Origin: Pholiota molesta | Lineage: Eukaryota > Basidiomycota > Agaricomycetes > Agaricales > Strophariaceae | DNA: 58,687 bases | Reading direction: 5' to 3' | NCBI GenBank assembly: GCA_014925825.1 | Contig: JACGCK010000253.1 | Location: forward strand, 1-58,687 | Notes under the pieces: generated by a model | Told to the model about the DNA's origin: nothing | Seen by the model: the letters and a program-made list of their open reading frames with translations, nothing else | Database searches by the model: none | Shown: positions 1 to 10,984 of the stretch, piece by piece | Numbering within the stretch: position 1 is the stretch's first letter | Layout of the letters: each line of letters opens with the position of its first letter | Position numbers and translations under genes: made by a program

Positions 1-294
1 AAGTATTCTTAAAAAGAGCGCGATATTGGGTTGAACATGCCTTCGTCTTTCCACTGCCAGGACCAGCTAAAATCTGTAAAGGTATTGAGGGATCATGTTC
101 TACGGCTGTCATTCATTGTACAGGTCATTATCAACCTTGTGGGTGGTGATAATTTGAATACCTCTGCGCTGCGCCTGGTTCAAGGTGCTTATAAGCGACG
201 CCATATCCACCTTCGGACGAGCAGCTGGTGAATGTGTTGAGACCGCGGTGCTGGTGCTGGCATTGCGTACAGTGGTGGTCCTATGGGCGTTCAT
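1..294 (-). CDS. Srs2/UvrD-type (SF1) DNA helicase, N-terminal part, cut by window edge
   Basis: Begins at the ATG on the minus strand at 294. Exon 1 (294-162) gives a Ser/Thr-rich leader and then a Q-motif-like stretch LISTLNQAQRR. A 56-base intron (161-106, GT-AG) joins to exon 2, which reads AVEHDPSIPLQ and then the Walker A motif ILAGPGSGKTK, the signature of UvrD/Rep/Srs2 helicases that translocate 3'-5' on ssDNA using ATP. Exon 2 probably ends at 41 with a GC-type donor, and the rest lies outside the window. In fungi this family includes Srs2, which strips Rad51 from ssDNA. Only about 70 residues are visible, so Srs2 versus another SF1A helicase cannot be decided. Confidence 0.75.
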
Positions 295-676
295 GGGCAA
301 CTCAACGGATGATCTTGGTCGAGTAGAGCCAGGTCTTTTCAGAACGTTCGCTTGTCGTAGTGAATAGGATAGATTCTATCCGGTATAGCACTGACTCGGA
401 GGAAAAGGGATGTTACTATTTACGTGATAATCGCAGTTGAATTCAAGTTGAAATGAGCAGCGTGATGCGCTCGACGCGTTGCTCTTTACCACCACGTGAT
501 GTGACCATCAGCGCGACTGTGATTCCCGACCTTTCACGACTCCTAATAGGAGTCCTAACTTGTATAAGTTGACAGTCACTGACAGATCTGCGACTGAAGC
601 TTTCAAGTCGAGCCACCGCTCCTGGTAACCTGACCGCCAATCCTCCAATCTATTCATCATAACGAACATATGTATA
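295..676. other. Intergenic region upstream of the helicase
   Basis: About 380 bases between the helicase start and the inserted MITE. It probably holds the helicase promoter. No further gene or clear regulatory motif was recognised. Confidence 0.5.
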
Positions 677-696
677 CAGTCGAACCCCTCATAACC
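677..696 (+). repeat. Left terminal inverted repeat of the MITE
   Basis: Perfect 20-base match to the reverse complement of 1216-1235, preceded by TA. Confidence 0.9.
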
Positions 697-1215
697 CATG
701 CCTTTGATAACCCATAAACTCCTGAATCCCATAACTTTTCTGGTCCACCAACTTGGTTCGCGGGGATTTGCAACCCATAACCCATAAGTCCTCAATACCC
801 CATAACCCATACCCTTTTGGCAAAAAACCCATAGTTTGTAGGCAGCAAATCTGCAAATTGGGCACTTAGTTGGCTATTAGCATTGCTGTTTAGCACCTTA
901 TAGGAATCTTCCACCTGTTTTTGGTCCAATTCACTGAATTTCCGACTCTGATATCACGAAAATAGCTTCCACAGGACATTTATGATGCCTTTTTCTGGTT
1001 TGATGTTTGTAAAATAAACAAAATACTTGAGCGCAGCTATCTGGTACAACACTGAAATTTTTGGCGGTAGTTTCTGTCCTGGTTGGACAGGAAAAGGCTG
1101 AAAAGCCCTCTTAAATTTCTGTGTTTCGTCGAATTTTATGCATCTATTTTTAGCATACCTCAGCTAGCCCATAACCTCTCAAACCCCATACCTTGAGCCG
1201 TCCACCGAAAGGTAT

Positions 1216-1235
1216 GGTTATGAGGGGTTCGACTG
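1216..1235 (-). repeat. Right terminal inverted repeat of the MITE
   Basis: Perfect 20-base inverted partner of 677-696, followed by TA. Confidence 0.9.
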
Positions 1236-1237
1236 TA

Positions 1238-1713
1238 TTCCATATTCCAGCTGAATCGCTGATCGATGCGGTACTCGTTATCAGCAACCCAACAACTAAA
1301 CAAGACTAGCGAAGTTGATCACCGATCGGTTTCAACTTTTAAGAACTATCTACGGCTCGTGGCCGCTTGGCCGAATGAGGAGTCGCGACTCGCCCGGCTC
1401 CACATCCACTACAACTAGATCGGGTACAGAGGTAGACCAGACTTAAATTCCTTGTCTCTCCATATCTTATCCTATCCATTGTTCAACACACCTTGACGGT
1501 CATTGGCAAGGATTCTTCAACAATTCTCTAAATTCGACACTTTAGGGTCGAGGACCAACAACCAACGCTCGTTAGCACGCAATCAAACTCCAAACGTTCT
1601 TTACCTCCTATGCCTTCCCGATTTCTTTGAGCATGGTCTAACGCCCTCGCCACTGCGGACAGAAACCAACCTCTCTACTTATTCTGTCGACTCTGCCTGC
1701 AACCTTACCGGAC
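1238..1713. other. Intergenic region upstream of the CAX gene
   Basis: About 475 bases between the MITE and the exchanger gene. A pyrimidine-rich stretch near 1450-1495 resembles a fungal core promoter. Nothing else was recognised. Confidence 0.4.
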
Positions 1714-4456
1714 ATGGCGATTTTGTCCAAGGCTCAAGCGATGGATATCTGCCCACCTTTCATCCATCCAATCAGCCACAAGGAATCTCGCCTAACCGCT
1801 CTAGCTCTTTTCGCCATTATTTGAAGATCGCCTTTCATGGTTGGCGAATTGCTATGGATCATGTATGAGGAAACACGATGTATTGATTCAACTTTTGAAC
1901 TGAAGTCCTTCGCTGGCGTCTACTTTAGGGCTCAACGTCCTTCTGGTATTGATACCCATATCGGTGTGTTGTTAAATTTCTTGTTTATTCGTTCTTGGTC
2001 TGATGTTTTCAGTGGGCAATGACAATCACCCTAAAAGCCTCACATGGTCTCACATTCGCATGCAAGTGGTTCTAAGCGATTCTGTGCCTCGTTTCTTACT
2101 ATTGTTTTACAGTGTGTATATTAGCGCTCATCCCATTAGTACGAGTGAGTTTTTCCTTCTTTCGTTTCCATGGTATCATCTAGTTAAATTCCAAAATTCT
2201 TAGCTACATGATTTGTCCACGAGAGAACTCGCGAATAGAATTGGGGGTTCAAAACAGGCCTGCTGAATGGAAGCATGGTAATGAGTTCAGTTTATCGACC
2301 ATATTTAACAATCACTGATCTGGAATGCAGAGCAATTTGTGAGTTTTCATTATTATTCTTTTTGATATTATACGAAGGATTGTCTATAGTGTAGAGATTG
2401 TTGTTGCGGTACGTTTGAAAGCCTCTCATGTGTTGAACGTTGAAGTGTCTGATGGTCAATTACAGATTAGTGCGCTGCGCAAATGCGAGCTTCAAGTTGT
2501 CCAATCAACATGTAAGTCGAGATTTTTTTGAAGATATGATCCACTACACTAATTCCTTTAATTCTAGTAATTGGATCAATGTTGAGTAAATTGCGTGAGC
2601 GTTGTTTCACAATCTTAAGAATTACACTTCCTCAATATTCTGCAACAGTTTTAGTCCTTGGTCTCTGCTTTTTCGCTGGCGGAATGCGATTTTCAGAACA
2701 AGGGTTCGATGCCAGTAAGGCTCTTGGCTTTTGTCATGGCAAATTACTTATGAACTTCCTCTCTTCATAAGCTGCAACGCAAGTGCATTCTTCCCTCCTT
2801 AGCTTGAGCGTGGGGCTCTTTTGTTGCCGGCAGCCTATCATTTTACATTAGGGAATGCTGTTCTCGACAATTCCGATTCTCAAACTCAAGCTATTCTTCA
2901 CATGAGTCATGCGGTACGTTTCTCAATTAGACAGAGCTCTTCATTACTCAAATAGTCTGATTCAAGGTCTCCATCGTGCTCCTGTTCAGTAAGACATCCT
3001 TTTGCGTCGAAATGATCAAATCTCATGGTTACATACAGTCTACCTTGCTTATTTGCTTTTTCAACTCTGGTCACATACTTATCTCTATAATGATGAGTAT
3101 AACCAAAAAAGCAACAAGCATTCCGCTACCATGCGCCATCAGCGCGGTCCTCATCGAAAAGCGAGTCATCAAGCAATTCCGGTGAAGCGTACTCTCAGCC
3201 AGGCCGATATATCACTGGAAGAAATCCCTATTCTCAGCTCGCGACGTCGACCATCCACCACGTCATTGTCAACAACTTCTGACCAAACTATGTACAATAA
3301 ATCGGAAAGGCCTTTCGAGAAGGAAATTCGTCGACCACCTAGTATCTCCATGATCCATTTGGGTTGTGAGGGAGGATATCCCATGTCACGGGGATCAAGT
3401 CTCAATAGCAGTGGCTTCTCCAGTGACGGTATTGCCTTCGCGCCTTGTGATCTTGAGGTGGAGCAGAAGTGCTCCGTTCCGCTAGACAGCCCTACACCCG
3501 AAATACCCAAGAAAGCGCCCCAGCTAAGCTGGTTTTTGACTCTGTTTCTGCTGATTGTTGTAACAGGGGTAATTATACATTCTCTCATGGAATATTTGAC
3601 CGTGCTAATGGTACCTCCTAGGCTGTTGCAGTCATCGTTGATTGGCTCGTTGAAGCCATGGATGAAATTTCCATGACTATCCGGAAAGAATGGGTCGGCC
3701 TCATCCTCCTTCCAGCCATAAGCTCCGTAGCGGGTAAATTTCTCGTCTTGTCACATCTTCAGTACAGCTAACCTCCACATAGAATGCATTACTGCCGTGA
3801 AAGTTTCGGTCAAAGATGAGCTTACTCTCAGCGTGAGCGTTGCTGTAGGATCTGCTATTGTCGGTACCTTTTGCCTTCTTGATCTTCTTGTTGGCTGAAT
3901 AATCCCATTTTCCAGCAAACTGCTCTTTTGGTTATACCGTAAGCTGTATTCTTGCGTGATGGGAAATGAAGATGGTAATCCTCATAATATTTCAAGATTT
4001 ACTGTCATCCTTGGATGGATCACTAATAAACCTCTCTCATTATTGATGGACCCATTCCAATCCATGGTGAGGCAATGAATATACATTCAGCAAAATGAAC
4101 ACTAACATCGCCATGTTTTAGGTTCTGTATATCGCTGGTATGTAATTTCTTGCCCTGAACTCGGATTAAACTCAGCAAAAAGAATATAGTGCATACCATG
4201 GGATACGTTGTAGCAGATGGTAAATCCAATTGGTTGGAAGGCGTTATTCTCATCTGTGAGTTTCCAAATCTCTCGCACCTGACATTTCATTCGCCAACCA
4301 TCGATATTGTTAAATAGGTCTCTACGTCATAATCGCCGTGTCGTTCTGGTTTTATCCAGGTATGTATGGACTGAGTCGGCGTTATTAGCTCCTTTGTAAC
4401 ATTCTATCGACATAGGAATGGACACCTCTATAGCAGTTTGCATCCCGTCAACATAG
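1714..4456 (+). CDS. CAX-family Ca2+/H+ exchanger (VCX1-like), with apparent frameshifts
   Basis: Membrane cation/proton antiporter of the Ca2+:cation superfamily, expected in the vacuole or another endomembrane. Spliced exons give alternating helices including NVLLVLIPIS, ALIPLVRLHDLSTREL, GLLNGSMSNFVEIVVA, LIGSMLSKLL and FFAGGMRFSEQGFD, then a long acidic/Ser-rich cytosolic loop (about 3120-3530), then the second repeat EWVGLILLPAISSVAECITA, SVAVGSAIQTALLVIP, FTVILGWITNKPLSLLMDPF and MGYVVADGKSNWLEGVILIC, ending PGMDTSIAVCIPST. Introns are short with canonical ends, plus a GC-AG intron near 2060. Two single-base losses (about 2253 and 2813), and perhaps one near 1760, must be corrected to read through. 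The start is uncertain (1714 or 1837). The usual GN..E motif of each CAX repeat is altered (see findings). Confidence 0.83.
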
Positions 4457-4620
4457 GACTACACATCATGGCATTATCGGACTCTGGTATGGACTATAGA
4501 GCAATCAAATATACCTATAGAAATACAAACTAGATTACAATAAATGTATATTCACTTCTATACCATTTAGCTACACTACAGATACAACGTACTATATCTC
4601 AATCATACCATGGACAGATT

Positions 4621-6536
4621 TCACTCATCTGGAAGGAGGAAGTCAGCAATTTCTGCTTTCATGTCCGTCCTCGTCATTTTTATATAGCGAGATAACTCCT
4701 CGTGTTCATCATCATCCGCGATAATTTCATGAATAGTTGGTGATAAATCCATCGCTCGCACCCACATGGGTGTCGGAACGTTGTGTATTGACTGCCCCAT
4801 AGCAAGAGAAGTTGCAGTACCCCGACTGCTGCGGCTGGTAAGTGTCGTATGGCAAGCATAGCATAGCCGCGGTGTCAAAGAAAGAGACGCTGGGGTTGTG
4901 TTCCATGGGACCTGGATGAGCTTCATGATTTCTTCCTCGGTCAGATGTGGAGGTCGACTGTTTCCTGAGACAGCAGAAGATGCCTGTTCATAAGCACGAA
5001 TAGAAATTTGAGCTTTCCATTCTTGAACACCATGCTGAGCAGGACTGGAAATTGACGCTTTCAGTTTTATTGATTTCTGACTCACTTCGTTGAAGACCAC
5101 ATACCGTTCACAGAGCACACAAATATCGTCAGATCCTTCCTTTGGTGTGAGTTTTGCACATGTGCGCGCGACTGTTGACACTGTGGCAGGATAGTCGGTT
5201 TCTAATCCGAAGATAAAATCTAGAATCGCAATCAGCCTGTGAAGTTTAATTGTCCTTTCAAATGTCATTTAACTCGTACCTCGAGTCAGCGAGCCAATGT
5301 CATTCCTCCCACCACCTTGGGTATACTTTCGAGAACGTCCGATCACGCGTAACCCACACCACCAGTCCCAAATAGCACATTCTTTCATCCCGATGTCTCG
5401 CAAAGGGCGAACCACTCGAACAGGAAGTCCATCTGCCATTCGTGGGTTCCATTCTTCCTTTGCTTCTTCGGCGACCGTAAAACCAGCTCCCTGGGCTATG
5501 CCCGATATCAAATTCACCGACAGAGAGGTCAGCGATGTTCCGAGGACGAGATGGGAAGCACGGCGGGAAGCTGATGTATGCAGCAATAAAACTCGCGTAA
5601 GTGTTTGAATTGCGTTATAAAATGCTGTCTGTGTGGGGAGAGAAGCAAGATACGCCCTCAGAGCGCTAAGTGGGGTATAATCAGATGTGCTTTGGGTGAG
5701 ACGAAGGTCTAAATTTTTCAATTTATGAGCACCGATTTATGAAATGTCAAGGTATAGCATACCTTCATCTCCCATGTCCAATCCCAAAGACCGCGCCGAA
5801 GTGAATAAGTCTCCTCGTCCTATCAGCGACCACCACTCGGGATCGAATGCATCTTCCAAATGCAGCGGAACAAATTCAAAAGGTGAGCCAGGATAGCTTT
5901 CGACAACTGCTTTTATGTCTTCTGTTCTGTCTTTTTCCTGTATTCAAGAACTAATGAGCTAGCGTTGAATTTAATGATGAGATGACAACATACTCCTGGA
6001 AACGCACCACACACTTCTACGAAACAGACCGCTGGCCTCCCTTTCCAGACACTCTTATCTGTATTCGTGGGTGCTTTTTCCCTCCCTTCAATTTCTCCCG
6101 ATCGTCCGTGCGCGGTGCGAAGTATGTCTTTGCGACCAGATCTAGCAATGTCGTGGAGTTTGTTCCACCAGAGAATGCAATCACGAGAGAGCCTGTTGCC
6201 GACAATCCTTTCCGTCTTGGTCCATCTGGAATGACATTTATTGAAGGCTCAAGAGACTTGCGGAACCGCGTCTCAATTAGGGGAAAGAAGCATGCTCTTG
6301 CATAGAACGTAAGCAAGAGCAGAGAAACAGAGATATGCCACGTACTTGCAATACACAGCGTATCGAATAACAACATTTCCCGTATTCTCTTTACACTTGA
6401 CGCAAACCTTAGTTTTGCCATCAAATTTCTGGCGTCCTAGTAAGGTGAGCATGTTGCATTCACGAAATGGGAGTACAGGTAGGCCTACGTGTCATGAGCG
6501 CATCTTTGTCGATATTTGGATTTCGCAGGCCGACAT
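4621..6536 (-). CDS. NCS2: Cytoplasmic tRNA 2-thiolation protein 2 (Ncs2/Ctu2)
   Basis: Partner of Ncs6/Ctu1 in the complex that thiolates wobble U34 of Lys, Glu and Gln tRNAs, using sulfur relayed by the Urm1 pathway in the cytosol. Seen: N-terminal KVCVKCKENTG (CxxC), ACFFPLIETRFRKSLEPSIN, the degenerate PP-loop VIAFSGGTNSTTLLDLVA, AVCFVEVCGAFPG, GTSLTSLSVNLISGIAQGAG, SLTRDFIFGLETDYPATVS, then CVLCER and a CYAC pair near the C-terminus. At least five short introns with canonical ends. The start at 6536 (MSAC...) is chosen because it resembles the family N-terminus, but it needs one missing base near 6523, and another is needed near 6066 (HPR/NTDK). Tail-to-tail with the CAX gene (165-base gap). 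Confidence 0.9.
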
Positions 6537-6772
6537 GGTTTTTAGAAAATGAGAACAGAGGGCTGAGGGTCTGATAAAGGAATGTAAAGGTTACAGATTA
6601 GGTTGACTCAGTCAACTTTTCCTATCATGGCCCGGCCCGTCGATCACCGCCGCATAGGAAAGGCACAATCATCATCGCTCCGTGTTATCAATGTTATCTT
6701 ACTACAACTTGCCTGAAGCATCTTGCAATAAACAGACATAGAGGCCGTATCATCTCTCCTTCCTCGTCTTAT

Positions 6773-7485
6773 ATGCATACATGCACTGCCTTTTTTTATG
6801 GGACACTTATGCATCCTAAAATCTTGAAGGCCGTTATAAAAAACGATGGATTCATCTCCAACTTTGCCCTGCAGTGATCTTGGTAAGATTATTTTTCTTT
6901 CTAACCGCTTCATAATATGTGAAATAGTTAACTTTAATTTCATGACAGGAACATACTCGCCATAAAGTCAAGGTAATTTTGACCATAATCCTTGACTCAA
7001 ACAGTCCTTAAGTACTGTCACGGTAGGGCGCCGATTATCCTGGGGTGCTGCCTTTCAGTAGAGGGGAGAAGCTTTTCTCACGTACTTTGACTCGAGAAGA
7101 ACGTTCTGTGAGAGGGACTCTCGTAAAAGGCCTCACAGAGGAAGACATGAAATATTTGGATATTTTTGAAGGAAATGTGGGTCCCCGCCATTCGTTGTCA
7201 AACGTTATCGTCGCCTCTGACAATGCACAGGAATATACCAGAGAAGCAGTGGAAGCTCATGCACTTGGACCTTTCGTCGATGTGTCCTCATACTCAGATG
7301 ATGATGAAAATCTGATACCTGCACATCCCCCACCTTTACCAGCGTCTTTCGACCCATCGACCATCGTACGAGCGGAAACTTACATTTACTGCATTGAGGC
7401 AGATCTCATAGCAGAGTTGTGGTCTTTTGAAGACTTTGTAAAGGGTGACAATGCGAAAAAGTGGTATGATGGTACAAGATGGTAG
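6773..7485 (+). CDS. Gamma-glutamylcyclotransferase-like (AIG2/GGCT fold) protein
   Basis: Small cyclotransferase-fold enzyme. Relatives remove gamma-glutamyl groups as 5-oxoproline, but the substrate here is unknown. Exon 1 has the fold's opening MHTCTAFFYGTLMHPKIL. Spliced exons continue EHTRHKVKGADYPGVLPFSR, VRGTLVKGLTEEDMKYLDIF and EGN/EYTREAVEAHAL, followed by AETYIYCIEADLIAELWSFE and a Trp-ending C-terminus. Introns are 6902-6950 (approximate), about 6972-7027 and a 54-base intron 7178-7231. One base appears missing near 6851, where frame is lost between NDG and HLQLCPAVIL. About 190 residues after correction, normal for basidiomycete members. Divergent from NCS2 with about 236 bases between starts. 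Confidence 0.85.
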
Positions 7486-7981
7486 TTTGATCAAGCACCA
7501 GAAGTTGGAAATGAAAGAACTGACTCTCTGGCGAGCCCAGGAATGTTAAATGGCCCCTAATATGTCAAATCTAACACTGTATTTTTCTTAGAATTACTTG
7601 CCAAGTATTTTTTTTAAGAAAAAGAAAGCGGCATACAAAGACGAGTGTGGTTTTTCATGGAATCTGTTGTGCATTGGTGTGCACAAGGCGTACAAGCCGC
7701 GCAAGCTGAGTTGAACGCTGAGCGCTGAGCTGCTGAGCGCTGATCTGATCAACGGGTTGCGTCATATCTCCAAATTTAGATGGTTTCAGTCTTAATTTAA
7801 GCTTTCAAGTGACTTTCAAGCTTTCAACGTTTTTCAACGACAACCGCAGTCCCAAACTCTCCCCCACACACCCAGATACAAGCACTTCCCCACTTGGAAG
7901 CTTGAAATTTGATATCACCTCTTCGTAATTCTATCATCCAGCGCTTGGCCGTCCGGCTGAAGTCTGGCAGGGAATTAAGCC
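7486..7981. other. Intergenic region with a short imperfect repeat
   Basis: About 495 bases between the GGCT-like gene and the metallophosphatase. A patch at 7708-7750 repeats the unit GCTGAGC several times, and 7800-7830 repeats TTTCAAG/TTTCAACG. No gene recognised. Confidence 0.45.
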
Positions 7982-9601
7982 ATGTATCCGCCTCGCCAAG
8001 TTGTGGCATACGGAACGGTTTTTATCTTCCTCGTCTTCGTCTTCTTTTATGGAATCGCAGATTCGATTTTTCCATCGTCTTCCACCAGTCGCGTGGGCAA
8101 GGAAATGTTTAGTGATCTCCATGAACCCATTTGTATGCTATGGAATATATCATATGTTATGTAGCGATGCTGATATTGTCACCAGTGTTCCCGGACCTCA
8201 GTCGTTATGATCCACTACATACCTTGACACAAGAAGAGTTTCCCTTGGGTTAGTCTCGTCTGGTATCTTCTTGACTTCTCAATTAATAGTATGCCCTTCT
8301 AGATGACCCAAATCGACGTGTCATCATTGTGGGTGATATCCATGCATGATAAAGCCATTACGGTGCGTAGCGATGTATACCTTGGTATTCTTAACTAAAA
8401 CGTTTATTAGTAAACTTTTGGATAACCTAGACTTTCACCCATCTAAAGACGTGCTTATTCATACTGGAGATATCGTCACCAAAGGCACACATAAAGCTCC
8501 ATGGAAGTTATGGGTTTTATGACATTGAACAATGTCACTGGTGTCCGGGGAAACCACGACCAAAAAGTGATCGAATGGCGTGTTTGGTTAGAGTGGATCG
8601 AGGAGAAACCAAGAGGCAAACAGTGGCTTGAAAGTCTAGAGAAACACTGGGAGCGTGCCCACGGAAACGATAAAGCCTAGATGTGGAATCATGGCTGCAA
8701 TCGCACGCGAAGTCAACATTGGCTGAAGATAGGAAATGGTTGCGGCACGTTCCAAAAGGTTGGGTCCTCTTCAGTGACCACTATAAGGTTGCAAGAGAGT
8801 TGTCCACTGAACAAATCCAATATCTACTCCATTTACCCCTCCGGCTTCATATTCCGAGCGTCCACACTTTCATTGTCCACGCAGGCTTGCTACCGTCAAA
8901 TCCAGCTTATCCGATGGACAACACGGACAAGCAGCCTCTCGCCCGCATTCCTGCATTCCCGAATCGCGCTGCAGATAATATTGCTTATGGAGCCGACCGT
9001 CCTGTTTCTAGGAACAAGGATACAATTGAAGGTCTCGCTTTCTCCAAGAGGTTGCTCTTCTGACGGAAATCCACAAAATACCGATCCTTGGGTGGTCCTT
9101 AACATGCGAAGCGTTGTCGGCAGTACGATTTCGAAAGAATCGAAAGTGGGGAAGCCTTGGTCAAAAATATGGAAACAGCGCATGGAAAGCTGCGTAGGAT
9201 ATCAAAATTCGCGTGATACCGAGGATGACGGCGTGAACGATGACGAAATCTCAAGTTCGAAGAGAACCGAAACAATCAAACTGCCGTGCTATCCTTCCAC
9301 CACAATATATGGGCACGCTGCTTCAAGAGGCTTAGATATCAAGCGCTGGACTATCGGTCTTGATACTGGCTGCGTATGTCGCGTTACTTTTATATTTTCC
9401 GTTACTAATACTGCGCATCAGGTTAAGGGCGAAAGGTTAACGGCCCTCGTCCTTGGAGGTCCTGTGGATAAAGACAAGCGAGAACCTAACGATGAAGATA
9501 ATGAAGATGACCTTTTTGTTGATTCTTCAAAGAATCATGACGATTGGATCCCTTTTAGCGATAACAGAAAGGGAAAGCTCTTTTCTGTTTCGTGTAAATG
9601 A
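7982..9601 (+). CDS. Calcineurin-like metallophosphoesterase, membrane-anchored (Ppn2-like)
   Basis: PPP-type metallophosphatase. The yeast relative with an N-terminal anchor, Ppn2, is a vacuolar endopolyphosphatase. Residues about 9-27 form one hydrophobic segment (AYGTVFIFLVFVFFYGI), a signal anchor. Then FPDLSRYDPLHTLTQEEFPL and the metal-site blocks VIIVGDIH, LIHTGDIVTKG, VTGVRGNHDQK, TFIVHAGLLPS and a C-terminal IYGHAASRGLDIKRWTIGLD. These are the expected Asp, His and Asn ligands. Introns near 8120-8185, 8249-8303 and 8362-8410, plus 9373-9420. About five one-base losses (near 8345, 8498, 8676, 9035 and 9072) interrupt the frame although every motif is intact, so the gene looks functional but badly sequenced. 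Substrate (polyphosphate or diadenosine polyphosphate) is inferred. Confidence 0.8.
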
Positions 9602-10079
9602 TCGCCCATATTGCTGTTATATTACCTTTTTTTTTCACCATCGTTTTTCTACATCTCGGTGACATATTTTGTCGTGGCGCCATAATCCATTCAATAATCA
9701 TAATCGTCTCTTTCATTCTTAATTTTAGGTGTATTACTGTCATATTTAAATAAATCGATCTACTAAAGAACATCTCTTGATCTGTACCATACATAGAGTT
9801 TTGTTATATGCATCCTCCGAGTCGTTCATGTCTATCTCCTATATAAGCACAGGTACTTACTCTTCGAAGTTCGAGTTTCGCTGACCTGTTCACCATGAAA
9901 GGTCGACCTGCGGTCTCCTCGACACCTTGCTGATCGTGAAAATAATGAAAAATTGATAATCATTTAATGTAGGCATATTGTGGTAAGCATTTTCCCAAGT
10001 GAGTCTCAGTAATAATCATGTAATAATATCGCATATGCACTACATTTTAGATTTAGTACCGATTTGCGATCCTGAACCG
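9602..10079. other. Intergenic, AT-rich
   Basis: Downstream region of the metallophosphatase, with several AATAAA-like A/T runs. No gene recognised. Confidence 0.4.
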
Positions 10080-10665
10080 TAGGCCATACCAAGCCCAAGC
10101 CAGGGCTCGTCCTCGGACCAGGCCTCGGCTTCAGGGCGTATGCAGCGCACAGCGAGCGCGTGTCTGTGCAGCCTCCTTGCACGTATAGATGGTGGGGTAT
10201 GAGTCGCTGCGCCCTGCCGTACTCGCGTCGCCGTACTTGCGGCTACCGTCTATTCATTTCCCATTCGTTGAGCTGTGTTCGCGTTCGTGATCAGCCCGCT
10301 CGCAAGCCCTGACGTACTCACTGCTCGCGTCTGTCCGCCATGCGCGCGTCGTCCGCCGTGTTCGTGTCCGTAGCCGCCCATCCGGGATGCACGCTGTTTG
10401 TTGCCTTATAGCTTCCGGCTACACTCGTAGCTGCCGCCCGTCCATGCGAACCTGTTTGAGTCGCGTTCTGATTCCGTGGTGTGTTGTGCTGGCGATGGGA
10501 AGTTGAGAGCCGGCCCACATCCCTCGATGGAGGGGAGGGGCACACGGCGGCGGCGCGGGGGTGACAAGGGAAGCGAGGGCGGCGGCGAGCTGACAGTGGT
10601 GGACAGATAGAACTCGGTAAACGACGAGATAGGTGTTGCAACCCTAGAGAGCATGCAGCTCGGCG
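10080..10665. other. GC/CpG-rich island, possible transposable-element remnant
   Basis: About 580 bases visibly richer in G, C and CpG than both flanks, with sharp edges near 10080 and 10665. Open frames across it on the minus strand are Arg/Pro/Ser-rich without a recognisable domain and are explained by composition. It may be a solo LTR, a SINE-like remnant or a promoter CpG block. No inverted termini or target duplication were found. Confidence 0.4.
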
Positions 10666-10984
10666 CTCAGGCTGTGCTATACTGTTTGGTCATGTGTGAT
10701 TCTAACGTCACCAACATTCATCTCAACATTTTTCGACGTTTGGACCGTAGGATACTGTTTGTGAGTGTTTGATGTACAGGATGATTACTAATTTCGACGG
10801 TGGGGACCATTGCTTTCAGCAAGGTGAAATTGGGCAGCTGTGAGTGAAGCTGATTGGTGCCCAAAAATAGCCGAGGCAAAATATATAGTGAACCAAGACT
10901 GCTTCTCTTTACCTTCGTCCACGACAACAAATTGGGATTCCTTCCAGACTCTGATATCGTCTCTCATCGGCAAACGATTCAAGG

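Larger units (their letters stand above)
677..1235. mobile_element. Non-autonomous TIR element (MITE), Tc1/mariner-pogo-like
   Basis: A 559-base element with perfect 20-base terminal inverted repeats (CAGTCGAACCCCTCATAACC at 677-696, its reverse complement at 1216-1235). The similarity continues imperfectly inward (CCATGCCTTT against CATACCTTT). Each end is flanked by a TA dinucleotide (675-676, 1236-1237), the target duplication expected for Tc1/mariner/pogo transposases. Inside there is no transposase frame; both arms carry degenerate copies of a CCCATAACC unit, notably at 689-812 and 1168-1196. It sits between two divergent genes and must have been mobilised in trans. Confidence 0.85.

Noticed and set aside
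689..812. CCCATAACC repeats as a telomeric or minisatellite array
   Set aside because: They are irregular and lie inside an element with perfect TIRs and TA duplication, so they belong to the MITE.
1714..4456. Calling the CAX gene a pseudogene
   Set aside because: All motifs and splice sites are intact, and neighbouring genes show the same kind of one-base loss, so sequence error is the simpler reading.
5297..5608. 103-codon plus-strand frame
   Set aside because: Exact antisense of a conserved NCS2 exon.
10318..10641. 107-codon minus-strand frame rich in Arg, Pro and Ser
   Set aside because: Explained by GC-rich composition; no domain, and overlapping frames in the same stretch are equally open.
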